A stretch of 55,212 nt of DNA from Bacteroidales bacterium (GTDB lineage: Bacteria > Bacteroidota > Bacteroidia > Bacteroidales > UBA12170), in NCBI GenBank assembly GCA_021157585.1, contig JAGGWH010000104.1, positions 1-55,212 of the forward strand, written 5' to 3'. Below, in pieces: positions 16,613-25,009 of the stretch (positions within the stretch are counted from its first letter, which is position 1; every line of letters starts with the position of its first letter). Below the pieces are notes generated by a model. That model ran no database searches and was not told the origin of the DNA. It saw only the letters and a list, made by a program, of their open reading frames with translations. Both the position numbers and the translations under genes were made by a program.

Positions 16613-17881
16613 ATGAAAGAAGAATTTTTACATTATCTATGGAGATTTCGTTTACTTCAGCCTTCGCTTTTTACTACTAATAACGAAAGTATTGAAGTAA
16701 TAAATACCGGCTTGCATAATACAGATGCAGGACCGGATTTTATTCAAGCAAAAGTAAAAATAGCGGAGACCATTTGGGCAGGGAATGTTGAATTACATTT
16801 GCAGGCTTCCGACTGGAACAAACATAAACATCAAAAAGACAAAGCGTATAATAACACCATTTTACATGTAGTTTACAGTTGCGATATGGATGTTCGTTTA
16901 GAAAACGGAGAAACTATTCCCTGCTTAGAATTAAAGGGGAAATTTAAAGAGGATTTACTAAAAAAATATGAAGGATTTTTAAAATCGGAAAAGTGGATTC
17001 CCTGTAGTGGTCAACTGAACGATTTCCCGAAAATAAAACTAAATGCTTTATATTCTCGTTTGAGTATTGAGCGTTTGGAAGACAAATCTCAAACTATTCT
17101 TAATCGTTTAGAAAAGAATAAAAACGACTGGGAAGAAACATTTTATCAGGTCTTAGCCGGAGGTTTTGGTTTAAAAATAAATCAAGATGTTTTTATTCGA
17201 TTAGCCGAATCCTTACCTCTGAAAAAAGTTTTATATCAACACAATAAAATATTTCAGATTGAAGCTTTGCTCTTTGGGCAAGCAGGTTTACTTTACTCAA
17301 ATCCTTTTGTAGATGAATATCCTATTAGTTTGAAAAAAGAATACACTTATCTCGCAAAAAAATATCAGCTTAACAGTTTACAGGGACATCTTTGGAAATA
17401 CCTTCGTTTACGACCATATAATTTCCCAACTTTACGTATTGCACAATTTTCAGCTTTGCTTTTTGCTCATAAAAACTTATTCTCAAAAATTATTGAAAGT
17501 GCGAAAATAGAAGATCTTTATCGCCTATTTAACGTTAAAGCATCATCCTATTGGGATAGTCATTATATTTGGGATAAACACACAGATACACATCCCAAGA
17601 AATTGAGTAAAAACAGGATCAATCTTTTGTTAATCAATGTTATAATCCCATTTATGTTTCTTTATGGAAAAGAACGAAATAAAGAATTCCTGATTGAAAA
17701 AGCATTAGAATTTCTGAATTTAATTCCTGCCGAGAATAATAAAGCAACAAAGAATTTTGGGCAAGAAGGCTTGGTTTTTAAATCTGCTTTTCAAACACAG
17801 GCACTAATTCAACTTAAAACAAAATATTGCGACACAAAAAAATGTCTTGAATGTCCGATAGGAAACCATTTATTAAAGTAA
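16613..17881 (+). CDS. DUF2851 family protein
   Basis: Soluble protein of 422 residues from a family largely confined to Bacteroidota, of unknown function. The N-terminal part is diagnostic: EEFLHYLWRFRLLQPSLF, then DAGPDFIQAKVKI and WAGNVELHLQASDWNKHKH, an arrangement reminiscent of a nuclease-like core with conserved D, E and H. The extreme C-terminus has a cysteine cluster C-x4-C-x2-C (406, 411, 414), which might bind a metal or Fe-S cluster. A near-match -7 box, TATCTTTA (16571-16578), precedes it. Confidence 0.8.
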   Translation: MKEEFLHYLWRFRLLQPSLFTTNNESIEVINTGLHNTDAGPDFIQAKVKIAETIWAGNVELHLQASDWNKHKHQKDKAYNNTILHVVYSCDMDVRLENGETIPCLELKGKFKEDLLKKYEGFLKSEKWIPCSGQLNDFPKIKLNALYSRLSIERLEDKSQTILNRLEKNKNDWEETFYQVLAGGFGLKINQDVFIRLAESLPLKKVLYQHNKIFQIEALLFGQAGLLYSNPFVDEYPISLKKEYTYLAKKYQLNSLQGHLWKYLRLRPYNFPTLRIAQFSALLFAHKNLFSKIIESAKIEDLYRLFNVKASSYWDSHYIWDKHTDTHPKKLSKNRINLLLINVIIPFMFLYGKERNKEFLIEKALEFLNLIPAENNKATKNFGQEGLVFKSAFQTQALIQLKTKYCDTKKCLECPIGNHLLK

Positions 17882-17968
17882 ATTTGAGTAGTTTAGTTCG
17901 GAAGAACAGTTTTGGTTAAATCCTTGTATTTCTTTAATATTGCAATTAAATAATTAATATTTGAACCC

Positions 17969-18964
17969 GTGTCTCAACATGCCTCATTAAATAGATTGTT
18001 TTACGCTGCAATTGCAATTGCAACAGTTTTATTAACAGGAACAATTGGTTTTATGTATTTTGAGGGCGACAGCTTTTTAGATTCTGTTTTTTTATCAATT
18101 ATTACTCTTTCAACTGTAGGATATAGCCTTCTTCATGAGTTAACAAATGAAGGAAAAATATTTACCATATTTTTAATTTTTATTAGCTTAGCTGTTTATG
18201 CATATTCAATTTCTATTATTACTTCGTATTTTGTTGAAGGTAATATGGAAAAATTAATACGAGGTAGAATTCATAAAAAAAGCAAAAAGATGAAAGATCA
18301 TACAATTGTTTGCGGTTATGGCCGAATAGGTAAGCAAGTTACCGAAGAATTATTAGCATATAACATACCTTTTTTAGTAATTGATGAAAAAACAGAAGTT
18401 ATCTCAAACGATACTAACGAAAAAGTAATATTTGTTGAAGGTGATGCTACAAACGATGATGTTTTATTAAAAGCAGGCATCGAAAATGCTAAAACTTTAA
18501 TATCGGCTCTGCCTCTTGATGCCGATAATCTTTATATTTCCCTCTCGTCAAGATCCCTTAACAAAAACATAACCGTTATCAGTCGTGGCTCTGACGAAAG
18601 CGCAGAAAAAAAGCTATATCTTGCCGGAGCCGATCATGTTATTCTTCCTGAAAAAGTAGGGGGTGCTCATATGGCAAAACTTGTAACCAGAAAAAATGTT
18701 GTTGAGTTTTTAGACCATCTATCGTATAGAGGAGATTCTTTAACAAATTTAGAAGAGATTGATTATATGGATTTACCAGAAGAATATCATAATAAGACAA
18801 TACTCGAAATAGGAATACGAAAAAAATCAGGAGCTAACATTGTAGGTTTTAAAACATCTAAAGGAGAATTTATTATTAATCCAACACCTGATGTAAAAAT
18901 AGAAATTGGCTCTACACTTTTTGTTTTGGGAACTCCTGAACAAATAAAATCTTTAAGAAAATAA
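17969..18964 (+). CDS. Two-TM potassium channel with RCK (TrkA-N/TrkA-C) domains
   Basis: Predicted K+ channel subunit. Two membrane helices (about 10-30 and 65-90) flank a pore helix and filter, SIITLSTVGYS (43-53). An RCK domain follows with the nucleotide motif CGYGRIG (115-121), and then a TrkA-C-type domain (about 240-331). The filter ends Ser where canonical channels have Gly (TVGYG), which may change selectivity or conductance. Translation starts at a GTG (17969). Eight bases separate it from the stress-protein gene, followed by the symporter, suggesting a cation-homeostasis operon. Confidence 0.82.
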   Translation: MSQHASLNRLFYAAIAIATVLLTGTIGFMYFEGDSFLDSVFLSIITLSTVGYSLLHELTNEGKIFTIFLIFISLAVYAYSISIITSYFVEGNMEKLIRGRIHKKSKKMKDHTIVCGYGRIGKQVTEELLAYNIPFLVIDEKTEVISNDTNEKVIFVEGDATNDDVLLKAGIENAKTLISALPLDADNLYISLSSRSLNKNITVISRGSDESAEKKLYLAGADHVILPEKVGGAHMAKLVTRKNVVEFLDHLSYRGDSLTNLEEIDYMDLPEEYHNKTILEIGIRKKSGANIVGFKTSKGEFIINPTPDVKIEIGSTLFVLGTPEQIKSLRK

Positions 18965-18971
18965 TATTGCT

Positions 18972-19790
18972 ATGGTTAAATCCATTTTAGTTCCAACCGA
19001 TTTCTCATTAATAAGCGAAAATGCAATAACGCATGCTGCCGGAATTGCTCAACAAACAGGAGCTAATTTAATTTTGACACATGTTATCAATAGCGATACT
19101 CGTGCTTATCTAAAGAAAAACAAAGAAAGTAAAGATCTCGTTTCAGAATACCTTAAAGATTATCAGAAACAACTAAGAAACGATTTTAATATTAGAGCAG
19201 ATATTAGGGTGCTTGAAGGAAAAATAACAGAGCAAATTCCTATTTTAGTAAGCGAGCTGGGAATTGATTTACTCATGTTTGGAACGCATGGTAAAAAAGG
19301 AATGCAGATTATAACAGGCAGTCAGGCTTTAAAACTTATTAATGCCGTTAGTATTCCTGTTTTTGTAGTTCAAAAAAGAGGTTTTGAAGAAGGATATAAA
19401 ACAATTGTCTTTCCGGTAAATACCTCAACCGAGTATAAAACTAAATTAAAATGGACTCTGTTTGTCGCCAAAAGCTTTAATGCAACAGTTAAGCTATTTA
19501 TTTATAACGAAACAAGGGCAAAAGTAAAAGCTAAAATGGAAGAAGTATTGATAAATATTCGGGATACTTTTTTAGCACATAAAATTAATTTTACTGAAGA
19601 TATTGCCGAATTTAAAGCCGATTTTCCTAAACAAATTATGGAATTTTCCATTTCAAACAGTGCTCAATTAATAGTTATAAAAGTAGATAACGATGAGTTT
19701 GAGCCTTCTTTTATCATAGGTTCTCCCGAAGAGAAAATACTATTTAATACAGCACAAATACCTATTTTTTGTGTGCAAAAACAACTATAA
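18972..19790 (+). CDS. Tandem universal stress protein (UspA family)
   Basis: Cytosolic protein of 272 residues with two Usp domains. The first (about 1-140) starts [10 protein letters not shown] and has the nucleotide-site region [17 protein letters not shown]. The second (about 145-272) is more diverged but ends with the expected [10 protein letters not shown] stretch. Usp proteins bind ATP/AMP and act in stress survival, and often sit beside ion transporters and modulate them. It lies between the K+ channel (7-base gap) and the Na+:amino acid symporter (11-base gap). Confidence 0.88.
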   Translation: MVKSILVPTDFSLISENAITHAAGIAQQTGANLILTHVINSDTRAYLKKNKESKDLVSEYLKDYQKQLRNDFNIRADIRVLEGKITEQIPILVSELGIDLLMFGTHGKKGMQIITGSQALKLINAVSIPVFVVQKRGFEEGYKTIVFPVNTSTEYKTKLKWTLFVAKSFNATVKLFIYNETRAKVKAKMEEVLINIRDTFLAHKINFTEDIAEFKADFPKQIMEFSISNSAQLIVIKVDNDEFEPSFIIGSPEEKILFNTAQIPIFCVQKQL

Positions 19791-19801
19791 AACCAAGTAT
19801 A

Positions 19802-21445
19802 ATGGCAAAAAAACTTATTTTAAGTACTCTTTTACTTCTATTTATATTTACCTACAATACTGTTTTTGCACAAGACACTACCAATCAGTCAAATAATATT
19901 GAAAAAATAAAAGAGGAGACTACAAGCGATAAAATCAATTCCTTTTTCGAACCAATAGTTGCTAAAATGGCAACGGTATTATTTTTCGATCCTTTTGAAG
20001 CCCTCGGATTACACGATCCTGTAATTTATGATGAAAAAGGAAATCCGGTATTAGATCAAGCCGGAAATCCGGTTAAAAGTCATATTCCTATGATTGTTGC
20101 TTGGCTTATTATGGGAGCTTTATTTTTTACTGTTTATATGAGATTTATCAATTTTCGCGGATTTAAACACGCTCTTGATATTGTACGCGGAAAATTTGAT
20201 AATCCCGAAGATTCCGGTGAAGTTACCCACTTTCAGGCTCTCACAACAGCTCTTTCAGCAACTGTTGGATTAGGAAATATTGCCAGCGTTGCTATTGCAA
20301 TAGTAATTGGAGGTCCGGGAGCAACTTTTTGGATGATTTTAGCCGGTTTATTGGGTATGTCAACAAAATTTGTAGAATGTACTTTAGGTGTAAAATACCG
20401 TAAGATTGATATTTTTGGTCAAGTCTCCGGCGGTCCGATGTACTATCTTTATATGGGAATGAAAAACAGGGGAATGAAATGGTTGGGAGCTATTTTAGCT
20501 GTTGTTTTTGCTGTTTTAGCAATAGGAGGTTCTTTTGGTGGCGGAAATATGTTTCAAGCAAATCAAGCCTTTGCTCAACTTAAAACCATTTATCCCGCAA
20601 TAAGCGATTACGGTTGGGTTTTTGGAACAGTATTAGCCATAATGGTAGGTCTGGTAATTGTTGGCGGTATTAAAAGTATTGCTCATGTTACAGATAAGAT
20701 AGTTCCATTTATGGCAGCCTTATATGTTGGAACAGCACTGATTATTATTTTTATGAATATTGACCGAACGGGAGAAGCGTTTCGTTTGATTTTTGAAGGT
20801 GCTTTTTCTCCAACAGCAATGAAAGGTGGTTTTATTGGCGTGTTAATTGTCGGGTTTCAAAGAGCATCATTTTCTAATGAAGCCGGAGCCGGATCGGCAG
20901 CTATTGCTCACTCTGCCGTAAAAACCGACGAGCCTATCAGCGAGGGTTTTGTTGCGCTTCTTGAACCTTTTGTAGATACTGTTGTGATTTGTACAATGAC
21001 GGCTTTGGTAATTATTTTTACCGGCAGCTATTTAAATCCCGACAACTTAGAAGGAGCAGAATTAACATCTCAAGCCTTTGGCACAGTTTTTTCCTGGTTT
21101 CCTTACCTTTTGGTTGTAGCAATATTCTTATTTGCTTTTTCAACTATGATTAGCTGGTCTTATTATGGATTAAAAAGCTTTGACTATTTGTTTGGTGGTA
21201 TGTCAGAAAAATGGTTTGGCACACGTAAATATGCTGCAAATTTTTATCGTATATTGTTCCTGATATTTATTGTCATAGGTTCTTCATCAACAATGGGAGC
21301 TGTTACCGACTTTTCTGATATGATGATTTTAAGTATGGGATTACCTAATATATTAGGATTAATTATTATGGCTCCCGAAGTAAAACGCGATCTGAAAGAC
21401 TATTTGGCAAGGGTAAAAAGTGGAGAAATAAAAAGATATAAATAA
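19802..21445 (+). CDS. Sodium:alanine/glycine symporter (AGCS family)
   Basis: Inner-membrane Na+-coupled amino acid carrier. Family signatures include [29 protein letters not shown], then [15 protein letters not shown] and [20 protein letters not shown]. About eleven hydrophobic segments are present. I chose the ATG at 19802 because the in-frame TTG at 19769 lies within the preceding gene. Unusually, an N-terminal signal-like segment ([10 protein letters not shown]...FAQ) and about 60 polar residues precede the first carrier helix. Likely substrates are alanine or glycine, but related members carry glutamine. Confidence 0.85.
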   Translation: MAKKLILSTLLLLFIFTYNTVFAQDTTNQSNNIEKIKEETTSDKINSFFEPIVAKMATVLFFDPFEALGLHDPVIYDEKGNPVLDQAGNPVKSHIPMIVAWLIMGALFFTVYMRFINFRGFKHALDIVRGKFDNPEDSGEVTHFQALTTALSATVGLGNIASVAIAIVIGGPGATFWMILAGLLGMSTKFVECTLGVKYRKIDIFGQVSGGPMYYLYMGMKNRGMKWLGAILAVVFAVLAIGGSFGGGNMFQANQAFAQLKTIYPAISDYGWVFGTVLAIMVGLVIVGGIKSIAHVTDKIVPFMAALYVGTALIIIFMNIDRTGEAFRLIFEGAFSPTAMKGGFIGVLIVGFQRASFSNEAGAGSAAIAHSAVKTDEPISEGFVALLEPFVDTVVICTMTALVIIFTGSYLNPDNLEGAELTSQAFGTVFSWFPYLLVVAIFLFAFSTMISWSYYGLKSFDYLFGGMSEKWFGTRKYAANFYRILFLIFIVIGSSSTMGAVTDFSDMMILSMGLPNILGLIIMAPEVKRDLKDYLARVKSGEIKRYK

Positions 21446-21450
21446 AACTA

Positions 21451-21458
21451 TAATTTTG
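21451..21458 (+). promoter_or_regulatory. -7 box TAATTTTG before the LysM gene
   Basis: TAATTTTG lies 11 bases before the LysM protein ATG (21470) in the 24-base gap after the symporter. It could give a second, nearly leaderless transcript inside the operon. The match may be chance in such AT-rich sequence. Confidence 0.35.
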
Positions 21459-21469
21459 TCGTTTTAGAA

Positions 21470-23848
21470 ATGATGCAAATAAATATAAAATTAATACTTC
21501 GTGTTATAACACTTAGCCTTTTTCTCGGGCTTTCTTCCGTGAGCTATGCTCAAGAATGGGGAACAGTAGAAAAATCAGAAATAACAGAGCAGATAGGGAA
21601 TCAAGTTTTTTATCTGCATACAATTGCAAAAGGGAATACTTTTTATAGCCTTGCCAAAGTGTATGGAGTAACAACCGACGAAATAAAAACTGCTAATCCT
21701 GATTTGGATAATGAACTAAAATTAGGAGCTGTTATTCTAATCCCTAAAGCCGATATAGCAGAAGTTAAAACATCATCAAGCCCAACAGTATCTTACGATA
21801 ACTATTTCTTTCATATTGTAAAACAGGGTGAATCGCTATTTTCTATTGCTAAGATATTTGATGTAACAGTTGAAGATATAGTTAATATTAATAAACTTAA
21901 CTCTACCAATATCTCTCCCGGATTTCATTTAAAAATCCCTGAAATAGAATACAAGACGACACTAATAACTAAGAAAACGGAAGTTCCGCAAGCAACAAAA
22001 AAGTTAAGCTATTTTGAATATACCGTTCAAGCTAAAGAAACCTTATTTAGTATTGCTAAGCGATATGGAATAGGCTTAGAAACGCTTAAATATATCAATA
22101 ACTTTTCCGGCAACGACATTAAACCGGGGCAAATTGTATTAATTCCTAAGGTTGTATTAAATAAAAAGCCACAGGAAAGAAAAACATATATTATTCATCA
22201 AGTACAACCAAAAGAAGGTTTGTATGGTATTGCCCGAAAATATGGTGTTAATATCAATCAAATAAAAGCAATTAACCCTGGATTGACAGATGCTATTTCT
22301 ATTGGTCAAAACATTAAAATTCCACGACAACCAAATGAAAAGGGCTTTATTGAACATAAAGTAACCGATAGAAAAGAAAAGTTATCCAGTATTGCTCGTG
22401 AATACGAAATTTCTGTACATAATTTAAAAAAGCTAAATCCTAATGCTCCAACAAAAGTCCGTCGGGGAGAAACCATTTTTATTCCCTTAGATTTTATTGA
22501 TAAAAAAGAAGAGGAAATAACTGAAGAACCGTTTGAAACTAAGAAAGATATTGAATTTGAACAGGAAATATATACTCAAAACACACATCGCGTTTTTAAC
22601 GTTGCTTTGATGCTCCCTTTGTATTTATCAGACGTTGATAGCTTATTAGATATGGATCGTGGCGAACTATTAGCTAAACGTTATGAGACCCGAGCTTTTC
22701 GATTTTTGGAATTCTATGAAGGAGCACAAATTGCCGTTGATAGTCTGAGACAGTTAGGAATGCAAATAAATTTTCGTGTTTACGATGTGAATGATGATAA
22801 AATAGAAACAGCATTGCTTTTACAAGACCCTAGTTTACGTGATATGGATTTGATAGTAAGCCTCCTGTTCAGTCGTAGCTTTGCTTTGGTTTCCGAATTT
22901 AGTAAAGAATATCATATTCCACTTGTAAATGCACTTTCAACGCGCAGACAAGTTATCTATGAAAATCCTTATGTTTTTAAGATGATTCCAAAACCAAATG
23001 CGTTATATCATAGTGTTGCCGATTTTGTTGGACAAAATATGTCGGAATATAATACCATAATTGTGAGAAATAATCCATATCAATTATCTAATGAGTACAA
23101 TTTAATTTCCGGTCTTCTGAAAGAGCAGGTAAAAGAAAAGTCCTATTTCTTAAACGCTTATGCTTTACAAAAAATAGATAAATATATGGAAGACAAGCAA
23201 GAGACATATCTTGATACTTTACGTTATGAATTAGAGAAAATTGAAACTGCATTTGTTTTAGATAGTGTAATTGCTCATCCTTTTGATACAACTTGGGTAA
23301 ACAATTCTATAAATACAGTTATTTATTCTGCTGATAGTTTGTCCGGAATTATGAATAATGCTTCTCTTTTTCGCGATAATTTAATTGTTGCTATGGGTAG
23401 CGACGAAGTTTTTGCTATAGAATTGTTTACCAAACTGAATTTTGTACGCGATTCCTTAAATATAAAAGTAATTGGCTTGCCAGACGACTGGCACAGTTTT
23501 ATGAATTTAGATGTAGATTATTCTCAGCCATTTAGTTTGCGAGTAGCAAGCGAAAATTTTGTTGATTATACTTCTGAAGACGTAAACCGTTTTATTTATA
23601 AATTCCAAAAACAATATAATAAAATTCCGGAAGTTGAAACTTATTCATTTCTTGGATATGATGCTACTTTTTATTTTCTACAGGCTCTTTTCCATTTTGG
23701 CGACGATATGTTAGAAAATATTCCTGATTTTCGTATTCCTTTACTTCAAAACCAATTGCATTTTGAAAAGCAAAATAACGGAGGTTTTGAAAATATTTAC
23801 TGGAATTTGTACCGACAAGAGAACTATACATACAAAATAGAAAAGTGA
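21470..23848 (+). CDS. Five-LysM protein with a type-1 periplasmic-binding domain
   Basis: Exported protein of 792 residues. A signal peptide (1-28, ending SVSYAQ) is followed by five LysM domains at about 48-93, 113-158, 182-227, 240-285 and 294-340. Examples of their motifs are GNTFYSLAKVYGV and ESLFSIAKIFDV. LysM binds peptidoglycan. An acidic linker leads to a roughly 415-residue domain (376-792) resembling branched-chain amino acid/leucine-type binding proteins: VALMLPLYL, EFYEGAQIAVDSL, then YHIPLVNALSTR. The protein may hold a ligand sensor on the cell wall, or have lost ligand binding. Its place after an amino acid symporter is suggestive. Confidence 0.8.
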   Translation: MMQINIKLILRVITLSLFLGLSSVSYAQEWGTVEKSEITEQIGNQVFYLHTIAKGNTFYSLAKVYGVTTDEIKTANPDLDNELKLGAVILIPKADIAEVKTSSSPTVSYDNYFFHIVKQGESLFSIAKIFDVTVEDIVNINKLNSTNISPGFHLKIPEIEYKTTLITKKTEVPQATKKLSYFEYTVQAKETLFSIAKRYGIGLETLKYINNFSGNDIKPGQIVLIPKVVLNKKPQERKTYIIHQVQPKEGLYGIARKYGVNINQIKAINPGLTDAISIGQNIKIPRQPNEKGFIEHKVTDRKEKLSSIAREYEISVHNLKKLNPNAPTKVRRGETIFIPLDFIDKKEEEITEEPFETKKDIEFEQEIYTQNTHRVFNVALMLPLYLSDVDSLLDMDRGELLAKRYETRAFRFLEFYEGAQIAVDSLRQLGMQINFRVYDVNDDKIETALLLQDPSLRDMDLIVSLLFSRSFALVSEFSKEYHIPLVNALSTRRQVIYENPYVFKMIPKPNALYHSVADFVGQNMSEYNTIIVRNNPYQLSNEYNLISGLLKEQVKEKSYFLNAYALQKIDKYMEDKQETYLDTLRYELEKIETAFVLDSVIAHPFDTTWVNNSINTVIYSADSLSGIMNNASLFRDNLIVAMGSDEVFAIELFTKLNFVRDSLNIKVIGLPDDWHSFMNLDVDYSQPFSLRVASENFVDYTSEDVNRFIYKFQKQYNKIPEVETYSFLGYDATFYFLQALFHFGDDMLENIPDFRIPLLQNQLHFEKQNNGGFENIYWNLYRQENYTYKIEK

Positions 23849-23878
23849 TTTTACCTGTATAAAAAATAGCTGTAAAAT
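23848..23878. terminator. Weak bidirectional hairpin between LysM gene and lspA
   Basis: ATTTTAC (23848-23854) and GTAAAAT (23872-23878) form a 7-bp AT-rich stem that overlaps both convergent stop codons. It is plausible as a shared terminator but thermodynamically weak. Confidence 0.35.
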
Positions 23879-24483
23879 TATAAAGAATTTTTACCTAAAA
23901 ATTGCTTTTGAAATATAATAAGCAAGCCCACACCTATTGATATTGCAGAATCGGCAATATTAAAAATAGGACGGAAAAACAAGAAATCAGATCCGCCTAA
24001 ATAAGGAATCCATTCAGGCCATATTCCGTTAATAAGAGGAAAATAAAACATATCAACTACCTGTCCGTGTAAAAAACTACTATAACCGCCTTCGGCAGGT
24101 AAAAAAACGGCTTTATGATAAAATGTGCTTTCGCTAAATACCAAACCATAAAAAGCACTATCAATAATATTACCTAAAGCACCGGCAAAAATAAGAGATA
24201 GGCTAATAATTAAGCCATTATTTTCTTTACGCTTAATACAACGCCAAAGATACCATCCGATTGCTAATATGGCAATAATTCTGAAAACGCTTAAAAATAG
24301 TTTCCCATAAGAGAACCCTAATTCAAAGCCAAAAGCCATACCGTTATTTTCGGTAAAATGAAGATAAGCCCAATTTCCAAAAAGAGCCACTTCTTCACCC
24401 AATAAGAAATTAGTTTTTATCCAAATTTTAAGAACTTGATCTAAAAATAGTACCAGTAAAATTATGAAGATAGATTTTTTCAA
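23878..24483 (-). CDS. lspA: Lipoprotein signal peptidase
   Basis: Inner-membrane aspartic protease that cleaves prolipoprotein signal peptides (type II). LFLDQVLKIWIK lies in helix 1, ENNGMAFG follows, and the catalytic aspartates fall in GALGNIIDSAFYG and FNIADSAISIG. HGQVVDMFYF is also typical. At 201 residues it is longer than the roughly 160-residue enterobacterial enzyme because of an extra periplasmic segment around 120-165, common in this phylum. It follows ileS and the DksA/TraR gene, but a terminator stands just before its start. Confidence 0.93.
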   Translation of the reverse strand: MKKSIFIILLVLFLDQVLKIWIKTNFLLGEEVALFGNWAYLHFTENNGMAFGFELGFSYGKLFLSVFRIIAILAIGWYLWRCIKRKENNGLIISLSLIFAGALGNIIDSAFYGLVFSESTFYHKAVFLPAEGGYSSFLHGQVVDMFYFPLINGIWPEWIPYLGGSDFLFFRPIFNIADSAISIGVGLLIIFQKQFLGKNSL

Positions 24484-24511
24484 GTGCCGGTATTTTTAGG
24501 CATAAACAAAA

Positions 24512-24556
24512 AGGTCGTTTCTTATGGTTTAATATTTTCTTAAATAGAAACGACCT
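24512..24556 (-). terminator. Terminator/attenuator between dksA-like gene and lspA
   Basis: AGGTCGTTTCT (24512-24522) pairs perfectly with AGAAACGACCT (24546-24556): an 11-bp stem with a 23-base loop. On the minus strand it is followed by TTTTTG, so it should stop ileS/dksA transcripts. No TAnnTTTG box lies in the 28 bases left before lspA, so lspA may depend on readthrough. Confidence 0.75.
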
Positions 24557-24573
24557 GTAATTTCTTCTACTAT

Positions 24574-24975
24574 CTATCTGGAAACCGGACGATTTAGCTT
24601 AGCTTCAATAGATAAAGTAGCATGAGGTACGCTTTTTAGACGTTCCTTAGAAATAAGTTTTCCCGTTTCGCGACAAATACCATAAGATTTATTTTCTATG
24701 CGTATTAAGGCTTTTTCGAGTGAAGAAATAAATTTCTCCTGACGATTGGCAAGTTTACTGTTTTCCTCTTTCGACATTACGGCATTACCCTCTTCCAACA
24801 CTTTAAATGTAGGCGAGGTATCGTTAGTGTCGTGATCGTTTTTATTTGTATACGCGTCAGTCAACATTATAAGATCAGCCTTGGCTTTTTCTAACTTAGA
24901 GAGGATGATTTCCTTAAACTCCTCTAATTCTTCATCGGAGTATCTGGTTATAACAGATTTTGTTGTTTTAGTCAT
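24574..24975 (-). CDS. DksA/TraR-family protein with incomplete zinc finger
   Basis: Cytosolic 133-residue protein with an N-terminal coiled coil (about 14-95) and the C-terminal DksA/TraR fold: YGICRETGKLISKERLKSVP, then HAT. Classical DksA binds zinc with four cysteines; here only Cys101 remains and Thr104 takes the second position, so zinc binding is unlikely. DksA binds RNA polymerase and alters stringent control; Cys-poor members keep the fold. It lies between ileS and lspA, an order I recall as common in Bacteroidota. Confidence 0.85.
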   Translation of the reverse strand: MTKTTKSVITRYSDEELEEFKEIILSKLEKAKADLIMLTDAYTNKNDHDTNDTSPTFKVLEEGNAVMSKEENSKLANRQEKFISSLEKALIRIENKSYGICRETGKLISKERLKSVPHATLSIEAKLNRPVSR

Positions 24976-25009
24976 GGCTCTATATTTTTATTTGTAAATA
25001 GTGTCCTTT

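Noticed and set aside
19769-19801. TTG start of the symporter at 19769
   Set aside because: It overlaps the stress-protein gene, and the ATG at 19802 starts a normal signal-like segment.
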